NCBI GenBank assembly: GCA_002787255.1
Contig: PCWD01000034.1
Coordinates: forward strand, 1 to 10,892
DNA length: 10,892 nucleotides
Origin: Parcubacteria group bacterium CG11_big_fil_rev_8_21_14_0_20_39_14
Lineage (GTDB): Bacteria; Patescibacteriota; Minisyncoccia; Minisyncoccales; GCA-002787255
Reading direction: 5' to 3'
The first letter of the stretch is position 1, and the number at the start of each line of letters is the position of its first letter. Positions 6,393-10,892 of the stretch are shown piece by piece. The notes beneath the pieces are model-generated. The model saw only the letters and a program-made list of their open reading frames with translations. It made no database searches and had not been told where the DNA came from. Both the position numbers and the translations under genes were made by a program.

Positions 6393-8573
6393 TTACTTAA
6401 AAACTTCGGTAAGTTTTTTTAATCTTTGCTGTTCTTTTTTAACATATTCTTGAATCTCGCTAATTTCTTTTTCAGTCAGATGAGAAAATCGCTCCTGAAG
6501 CTTTAGATATTCTTTAACCGGCAGAAATTCCTTTGGCTCAAAAGTGATTTTCCATTTTTCGCCATTTTCCACTTCATAAAGCGGAAAGATTTTGCAAAGC
6601 ACCGCAAGCCTGGCTATTTTTATTGTTAAATCCGACGGAAAGCGCCAGCCGGTTGGACAGGGACATAAAATCTCAATGAATTTCAGGCCGTCTTTAATGG
6701 CTTTAGCTTTCTCAACTTTTCTTTTTAGGTCATCTAAAAAAGCAATTGAAGCAGTGGCGGTGTAGGGAATCCGATGGCTGGCCATTATCTCGCTTAATGG
6801 TTTTTTTGCTACAGATTTAAAAGCCGGCAGAGGGGTGGTAGTTGTCCAGGCGCCAAAAGGAGTGGCTGATGAGCGCTGAATTCCGGTATTCATATAAGCT
6901 TCATTATTTGCGCAAATATAAATCATATTATCGCCTCGCTCGGCGGCTCCGGAAAGAGCTCCAAAACCAATATCATAAGTTGCGCCATCGCCTGCCCAGA
7001 CCAGAATATTTTCTACCTCATCTTCCAATCCCAGGATTTTTATAGCCGCTCTGATTCCCGAGGCGCTGGGGGCGCCGGTTCCAAAATTAACATGAATACA
7101 GGGAATTCCCAAAGCGCTTTGGGGGTAAATTCCGATAAGCATTGTTGAGCAGCCGGCCGGGAAAACACCAAAGGTTTTTGGGCCCAGCGCCTTAAGAACC
7201 TGTCTAAGCCCAATTGGCAGACCGCAGCCCTGACAAGCTGAATGTCCTGAATAAAGAAGCTCATTACTTTCGGCAGCCGCGCTTTTCTTTCCACTTTTCT
7301 TATTTGTGATTTGCCTGTCCCGCGCCGAACTTGCTTGCCCCGTAGGGAATTTATTCTCTTTTTGGGTTCTGGTGCGGGGCGATTTGCCATTTGCGATTTG
7401 CCATTTGCGATTTGCCATTTCTCCTGGCAGCCAGACTATTTTCTTTTCAGCCAAATCATGATTTCTGGTATAGCTTATTGCTTCTTTAATTATCTCCGGG
7501 TTAACATCAACTCCGCCAAGCCCGGTAATAAATCCAAAAACTTTTGGCTGCTTGTCAAGCTCGGAAAGAGCTGATTTAATTTCGTTGCAGAATATTCCTC
7601 CGGAACCCAAAGAAATGTTTCTATCAATTACCGCCACCTTCTCCACGCTTTTTATGGCTTGAACCACACCTTCATCCGGGAATGGTCTGAACATTTTAAT
7701 CTTTAAAAGTCCGACATCTTCAAATCCTTTCTCGTTTAGAAGAATATGGCGGGCGGTGCTGGTAATGGTTCCCGAAGTAACCAGGGCAATTTTTGGATTT
7801 TGCCAGTGAAATTTTTCAATTACTCCATAACTTCTGTTAAAAATTTTTCCAAATTCTTTGTCGGTTTGCTTTGCCACTCTTTTAGCTCTTTCCATTGCCC
7901 TCTGGGCGTCAATTTTCATCTTAAAATATGGTTCCGGCAAAACCAAAGCGCCGAAAGCTCGAGGGTTTTTTAGCTCCAGCTTATAAGCAGGATTAAGGGA
8001 AGGCAGAAATTCATCAACTAATTTCTGATTCGGCATCTCAACCGGTTCTCCGGTATGAGACAGGATAAATCCTTCAGTAACCACCATTACGGGCAGCATA
8101 ACCCCGATGTTTTCAGCTATTTTAAAAGCCATAATTATTGTGTCTAAAGTTTCTTGGGCATTCTCGCAGTAAAGTTGAAGCCAGCCGGTATCTCGTTGAC
8201 TCAAGCTGTCGTTCTGGTCGGTCTGGATATTCCAGGGAAGACCAAGGGCTCGGTTCGGAACAGTCATTACAATCGGCAGCCTCATTCCCGAAGCGGTATG
8301 AAGCATTTCATGCATTAAAGCCAATCCGTGAGAGCAGGAATCTTCAAAGGTTCTGGCTCCGGCATAGGCGGCTCCAATACAAGCGGCCATTGCCGAATGT
8401 TCTGATTCAACCGGAATATAAATCGCTTCCATTTCTTTTTTAGCGCAAAATTCAGAAAGAAGTTCGGAGATTTTGGTTGCCGGAGTAATCTCATATTCGG
8501 GTAAAACCTGGGCCCTGGCAAGCAGAGCTCCAAAAGCCGCCGCTGTGTTTCCATCCATTATTTTTTTAGCCAT
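6393..8573 (-). CDS. porAB: 2-oxoacid (probably pyruvate):ferredoxin oxidoreductase, alpha-beta fusion
   Basis: This 726-residue chain joins two subunits that are usually separate. The alpha part (about 1-385) has YEITPAT for the substrate pocket, SEHSAMAACIGAAYAGAR, RLPIVMTVPNRALG, QRDTGWLQL and the alpha C-terminal domain with GLLKIKMFRPFP and GLGGVDV. The beta part (about 438-726) binds thiamine diphosphate through GDG (528-530) and NN (556-557). Its 4Fe-4S ligands Cys447, Cys450 and Cys475 keep the spacing of known pyruvate:ferredoxin oxidoreductases, with the fourth in CPCPTGW (637-643). Thus it decarboxylates a 2-oxoacid to acyl-CoA and passes electrons to ferredoxin clusters. The linker (386-437) is low-complexity and repeat-derived. 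Alpha has FEDSCSHG where TATSSQG is usual. ATG 8573 is chosen over 8621 because it follows a GAGGGGG Shine-Dalgarno and begins the conserved sequence. It overlaps the upstream gene by 8 nt. Confidence 0.92.
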   Translation of the reverse strand: MAKKIMDGNTAAAFGALLARAQVLPEYEITPATKISELLSEFCAKKEMEAIYIPVESEHSAMAACIGAAYAGARTFEDSCSHGLALMHEMLHTASGMRLPIVMTVPNRALGLPWNIQTDQNDSLSQRDTGWLQLYCENAQETLDTIIMAFKIAENIGVMLPVMVVTEGFILSHTGEPVEMPNQKLVDEFLPSLNPAYKLELKNPRAFGALVLPEPYFKMKIDAQRAMERAKRVAKQTDKEFGKIFNRSYGVIEKFHWQNPKIALVTSGTITSTARHILLNEKGFEDVGLLKIKMFRPFPDEGVVQAIKSVEKVAVIDRNISLGSGGIFCNEIKSALSELDKQPKVFGFITGLGGVDVNPEIIKEAISYTRNHDLAEKKIVWLPGEMANRKWQIANGKSPRTRTQKENKFPTGQASSARDRQITNKKSGKKSAAAESNELLYSGHSACQGCGLPIGLRQVLKALGPKTFGVFPAGCSTMLIGIYPQSALGIPCIHVNFGTGAPSASGIRAAIKILGLEDEVENILVWAGDGATYDIGFGALSGAAERGDNMIYICANNEAYMNTGIQRSSATPFGAWTTTTPLPAFKSVAKKPLSEIMASHRIPYTATASIAFLDDLKRKVEKAKAIKDGLKFIEILCPCPTGWRFPSDLTIKIARLAVLCKIFPLYEVENGEKWKITFEPKEFLPVKEYLKLQERFSHLTEKEISEIQEYVKKEQQRLKKLTEVFK
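7337..7380. repeat. Degenerate CCCCG-ended inverted pair inside the alpha-beta linker
   Basis: gccccgta (7337-7344) and tgcggggc (7373-7380) pair at 7 of 8 positions, the other being a wobble. The end resembles the CCCCGTTA ends of the intergenic elements, but lacks one T and has no extended inner stem. It lies in frame in the linker of the fused oxidoreductase. Membership of the family is uncertain. Confidence 0.35.
7381..7420. repeat. 14-bp tandem repeat, nearly three copies, coding
   Basis: The unit gatttgccatttgc occurs at 7381-7394 and 7395-7408, with a 12-base partial copy at 7409-7420. A further fragment, gatttgcc, lies near 7308-7315. Read on the minus strand it encodes ANRKWQIANGKS in the linker between the alpha and beta parts. 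Because 14 is not a multiple of three, gain or loss of one unit would break the fusion. Confidence 0.85.
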
Positions 8574-10203
8574 TTTGGTTTTCCCCCTCAATATCTTGAA
8601 ATTTCGATATCTCTTGTTCAAAAACTATTGATTTTGTCGGGCATTCCCGAACGCAGATACCACAGCCCTTGCAGTAATCATAGTTGATTTCAACTTTTTC
8701 AGCTTTTTTTACAATCGCCGCATCGGGACAAAATTCAAAACACTTGTGGCAAAGCTCGCAAAGTCCGCAGGAAAAGCATCTTTTCGCTTCAGCTCGGGCA
8801 AGATTTTCCGGAGCGACTTCCCCAAATTTTTCAACTCTTAACTGGCGCTTAAAATAAACAGGGTCAACATCTTCAAACTTGATTATTCTCAAAGACCCAT
8901 CAGGCTGAGCTGCTCTATTTGATAGATTTGACCGATGGGACGAAGAGCTAAGGTAGTTATTCATCATTTCAGCATTTTCTCTGCCGGACTTAATAGCCGC
9001 CGCTACGGTTCCGGCCCGGTTTGCCGCATCGCCGCCAATAAAAATTTTTTCTTGCGATTCCCAATCTTCCGGCAAAAAAGAAAGGTCTTTTTCTTCACCG
9101 ATTGCCAGGATTATATTATCCGCCTCAACAAAGAAATTTGAGCCTTCAATCGGAATGGGTATTTTACGACCGGTTTCATCTTCTTTGCCGAGTTTCATTT
9201 TTTGACACTCAATTAAAGCTATTTTTCCGTTTCGGGCAATGAATTTTACAGGGTTTGTCAGTTCTTGAATTTTTATTCCCTCTCTTTCCGCTTCCGCAAT
9301 CTCATCTTTGAGGGCTGGCATTTCGGTTTTGGTTCGGCGATAAAAAATTGCGCTTTCCCCTCCCAATTTTTTAGCGGTTCGAGCGGCATCAACAGCCGTA
9401 TTCCCGCCGCCAATGACTATTACCTTTTTGCCAAGCTGAACTTTTTTACCGAGTTTAACCTCTTTAAGAAAGTCCAGTCCGGAGAAAATACCATAAACAT
9501 CCTCTCCCTCAATGCCTGACTTTTTGGTTTTTGAAAGACCGACAGCTGCAAAAATAAGGTCAAAATATGCCGCAAGGCAGTCAAAAATTGTCCTGTCCAC
9601 TTTAATTTTTGTTTTAAGCTCAATTCCCGGAACCAGAATTTTCTTTTCAATTTCCTTTTGAAGAATTTCTTTTGGCAGTCTAAATTCCGGAATAGATAGG
9701 GCCGGAGTTCCTCCGATTTCCGCCGAGCTTTCAAAAATAGTCAGCCGATACCCCAGTTTTCTTAGAAAATAAGCGCAGGAAAGACCGGCCGGGCCCGAAC
9801 CAATAATTGCCACCTTTTCCTTTTTGGTGATTTTTGGAAACTTTTCGGAGAGATTTTTTAAAGCCCAATCGCCAACAAATCTTTCCAGAGAATTTATAGC
9901 CAGAGCCTGGTCAAGGCATTTTCTATTGCACTCATTTTCGCAAGGATGAGGGCAAACTCTTCCGGTCAGGGCTGGAAATGGATTGGTTCTGGCAATTATT
10001 CTATAAGCTTTTTCCAAATTTTCTTCTCTGAGCGCTCCCACAAAGCTCGGAATATCTTGTCCGGAAAGACAGTTTTTTTGGCAGGGTGAAATTCCCCTTT
10101 GAAGAATTGGTTTTTGCACTCTCCAGCTGCCGGTTTTATTTGCTAAAGTGTTTTCTTGGGAAACAGAAATAAAAGGTAAATATTTTTTAGTTTTTCTCAT
10201 CAT
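8566..10203 (-). CDS. Fused oxidoreductase delta subunit: GltD-type FAD/NAD(P) module with C-terminal 2x[4Fe-4S] ferredoxin
   Basis: This 545-residue protein has several parts. KTGSWRVQKP (23-32) resembles the start of PorD. A GltD-type iron-sulphur domain carries Cys41, Cys45, Cys84, Cys88, Cys92 and Cys96 (TGRVCPHPCENEC). An FAD-binding fold has GSGPAG (135-140) and IFIGGDA (387-393). An NAD(P) fold has GGGNTA (265-270) followed by FYRR (287-290), as in NADPH-using GltD. The C-terminal ferredoxin holds two 4Fe-4S motifs, Cys482/485/488/492 and Cys511/514/517/521, with Cys476 and Cys479 just before. Family knowledge suggests it takes electrons from the alpha-beta clusters and can exchange them with NAD(P)(H). 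GltD relatives also occur as NADPH:ferredoxin or sulphide-linked subunits; the adjacent gamma and alpha-beta genes decide the call. It overlaps the gamma gene by 17 nt. Residues 417-437 look like an inserted hinge. Confidence 0.9.
   Translation of the reverse strand: MMRKTKKYLPFISVSQENTLANKTGSWRVQKPILQRGISPCQKNCLSGQDIPSFVGALREENLEKAYRIIARTNPFPALTGRVCPHPCENECNRKCLDQALAINSLERFVGDWALKNLSEKFPKITKKEKVAIIGSGPAGLSCAYFLRKLGYRLTIFESSAEIGGTPALSIPEFRLPKEILQKEIEKKILVPGIELKTKIKVDRTIFDCLAAYFDLIFAAVGLSKTKKSGIEGEDVYGIFSGLDFLKEVKLGKKVQLGKKVIVIGGGNTAVDAARTAKKLGGESAIFYRRTKTEMPALKDEIAEAEREGIKIQELTNPVKFIARNGKIALIECQKMKLGKEDETGRKIPIPIEGSNFFVEADNIILAIGEEKDLSFLPEDWESQEKIFIGGDAANRAGTVAAAIKSGRENAEMMNNYLSSSSHRSNLSNRAAQPDGSLRIIKFEDVDPVYFKRQLRVEKFGEVAPENLARAEAKRCFSCGLCELCHKCFEFCPDAAIVKKAEKVEINYDYCKGCGICVRECPTKSIVFEQEISKFQDIEGENQNG
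8583..8589 (-). promoter_or_regulatory. Ribosome binding site fixing the start of the alpha-beta fusion
   Basis: On the minus strand this reads GAGGGGG, nine bases before the ATG at 8573. It lies inside the end of the delta-GltD gene and supports the 8573 start over the in-frame ATG at 8621. Confidence 0.6.
8896..8939. repeat. Possible repeat insertion in the delta-GltD hinge
   Basis: cccatc (8896-8901) and gatggg (8934-8939) form a 6-bp inverted pair around the segment encoding the Ser/Asn/Arg-rich hinge (residues about 417-437) between the NAD(P) module and the C-terminal ferredoxin. GltD homologues need no such residues. A 6-bp pair alone could be chance. Confidence 0.3.
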
Positions 10204-10756
10204 TCACCCCCATTTTTACGCTTTCATAGGCCTCTATTGCGGCAGCTATATTTTTTTCCGGGGATTTCACATCCTTGTTTTCCTGAATTGCTTTTTTCAG
10301 TGACTCCAGGGATATTTTCAGAACTTTAATTATGGCGCCCAAAATTACCGTATTAATGATAGGATTAGTGTCAGTTCCTATTTTGTGATTTAGGGCAATT
10401 TTGGTGGCATCAATCACGGCTATTTTGAAATTGCCAAGTCTTTGAAATTCTGATGGCCCTTTGGGACTGTTAATAATCAGCCATCCCCCCTGTTTGAGTC
10501 CTTGAGTGGCATTAACTCCTTCAATTAAGGAGGAGTCAAAGACAACTACGCAATCGGGCTGATAAATCTGAGACCTAATAAGAATTTTCTTTTCATCAAT
10601 TCTCAAAAAAACCTCTGCTGGCGCGCCTCTTCTTTCCACACCAAATTTGGGGAAATCCAAAGTATATTTTTCCTCACAAAGCAGGGCATTGGCTAAAATT
10701 CTGGCTGCTGTAACCGCTCCCTGTCCGCCTCGCCCATGAAATCTGATTTCAAGCAT
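10187..10756 (-). CDS. porG: 2-oxoacid:ferredoxin oxidoreductase gamma subunit
   Basis: The 189 residues match the usual length of a stand-alone gamma subunit. The family start is clear: IRFHGRGGQGAVTAARILA (4-22), then DFPKFGVERRGAPAEVFLRI (34-53), where the RRG motif is diagnostic, and a later VVVFDSSL. In four-subunit enzymes gamma packs on alpha-beta and contributes to the CoA-binding region. It is the first gene of the leftward operon and is followed by the delta-GltD and alpha-beta fusions. A Shine-Dalgarno GGAG (10767-10764) stands seven bases before the ATG. Gamma alone does not separate pyruvate from branched-chain 2-oxoacid enzymes. Confidence 0.93.
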   Translation of the reverse strand: MLEIRFHGRGGQGAVTAARILANALLCEEKYTLDFPKFGVERRGAPAEVFLRIDEKKILIRSQIYQPDCVVVFDSSLIEGVNATQGLKQGGWLIINSPKGPSEFQRLGNFKIAVIDATKIALNHKIGTDTNPIINTVILGAIIKVLKISLESLKKAIQENKDVKSPEKNIAAAIEAYESVKMGVNDEKN

Positions 10757-10802
10757 TTTTCATCTCCATTTATTCGTATGCTGTTTTCAATGAACTCCCG
10801 AT

Positions 10803-10831
10803 ATAGTAGCACGATATACGCTTTCCGTCAA
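10803..10831 (-). promoter_or_regulatory. Sigma70-type promoter of the leftward oxidoreductase operon
   Basis: On the minus strand, TTGACG (10831-10826) is followed after exactly 17 nt by TACTAT (10808-10803). Transcription would start near 10796, leaving a leader of about 40 nt before porG. The -35 box is a 5/6 match and the -10 box a 4/6 match to consensus. The -35 box is directly adjacent to palindromic element 4. Confidence 0.65.
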
Positions 10832-10888
10832 CCTCGTTAAAAGTCTGCCGGGTTTAGTTTTTTAAACAATCGCAGACTTCTAACGGGG
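10832..10888. repeat. Palindromic element 4 (CCCC-RTTA family) next to the operon promoter
   Basis: The 17-bp arms cctcgttaaaagtctgc (10832-10848) and gcagacttctaacgggg (10872-10888) match at 15 positions. A smaller nested stem, gttta (10852-10856) with taaac (10863-10867), lies inside. The right end TAACGGGG is identical to elements 1 and 2. The left end directly touches the -35 box of the leftward promoter. No T-run follows on the minus strand, so it is not a terminator for a gene transcribed leftward from beyond the window. Confidence 0.8.
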
Positions 10889-10892
10889 AACG

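Noticed and set aside
8574..8621. ATG at 8621 as the start of the alpha-beta fusion
   Set aside because: It would add 16 basic residues encoded within the delta-GltD end. ATG 8573 follows a Shine-Dalgarno and begins the conserved alpha sequence.

Overview
This AT-rich window (roughly 38% G+C by eye) comes from a bacterium using the standard code; TGA ends ispE. It carries two metabolic blocks that converge on a shared terminator. The rightward block (211-6203) holds four genes of the methylerythritol phosphate (MEP) isoprenoid route, ispE, ispD, ispH and ispG. They are followed by a class I methyltransferase of unknown substrate, a DUF72/YecE protein and a DUF475 (TerC-superfamily) membrane protein. 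The leftward block (10756-6393) is a three-gene 2-oxoacid:ferredoxin oxidoreductase operon with unusual subunit fusions. Its order is gamma subunit, then a delta ferredoxin fused to a GltD-type FAD/NAD(P) oxidoreductase, then alpha fused to beta. Anaerobic metabolism, compact genes, 8-nt gene overlaps and many short palindromic insertions suggest an uncultivated anaerobe, possibly of the Patescibacteria/Parcubacteria. That placement is an inference and no marker gene here proves it.

Layout: 1-116, tail of an unidentified gene overlapping a palindromic element; 211-1014 ispE; 987-1088, second palindromic element; 1096-1776 ispD; 1820-2656 ispH; 2649-3698 ispG (8-nt overlap); 3709-4473 methyltransferase; 4481-5248 DUF72; about 5241/5283-6203 DUF475; 6199-6277, third palindromic element; 6360-6390, bidirectional terminator; 8573-6393 alpha-beta fusion; 10203-8566 delta-GltD fusion; 10756-10187 gamma subunit; 10803-10831, a good sigma70-type promoter for the leftward operon; 10832-10888, fourth palindromic element touching the -35 box.

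How the genes fit together: IspE and IspD are consecutive MEP enzymes acting on the cytidylylated intermediate. IspG and IspH are the two last steps; both are 4Fe-4S enzymes that need low-potential electrons. The neighbouring oxidoreductase makes such electrons from a 2-oxoacid, probably pyruvate, and its GltD-like module should connect the ferredoxin clusters to NAD(P)(H). A functional link between the two blocks is inference; dxs, dxr and ispF are not in the window.

The most interesting unexplained signal is a dispersed family of inverted repeats. All share the end CCCC(G/A)TTA ... TAA(C/T)GGGG, with small deviations, but continue into different self-complementary inner stems. Four copies lie at gene boundaries within 10.9 kb. 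In the three on the rightward side, the stop codon of the upstream gene falls inside the element. A degenerate relative, together with a 14-bp tandem repeat, sits in frame in the linker of the alpha-beta fusion.
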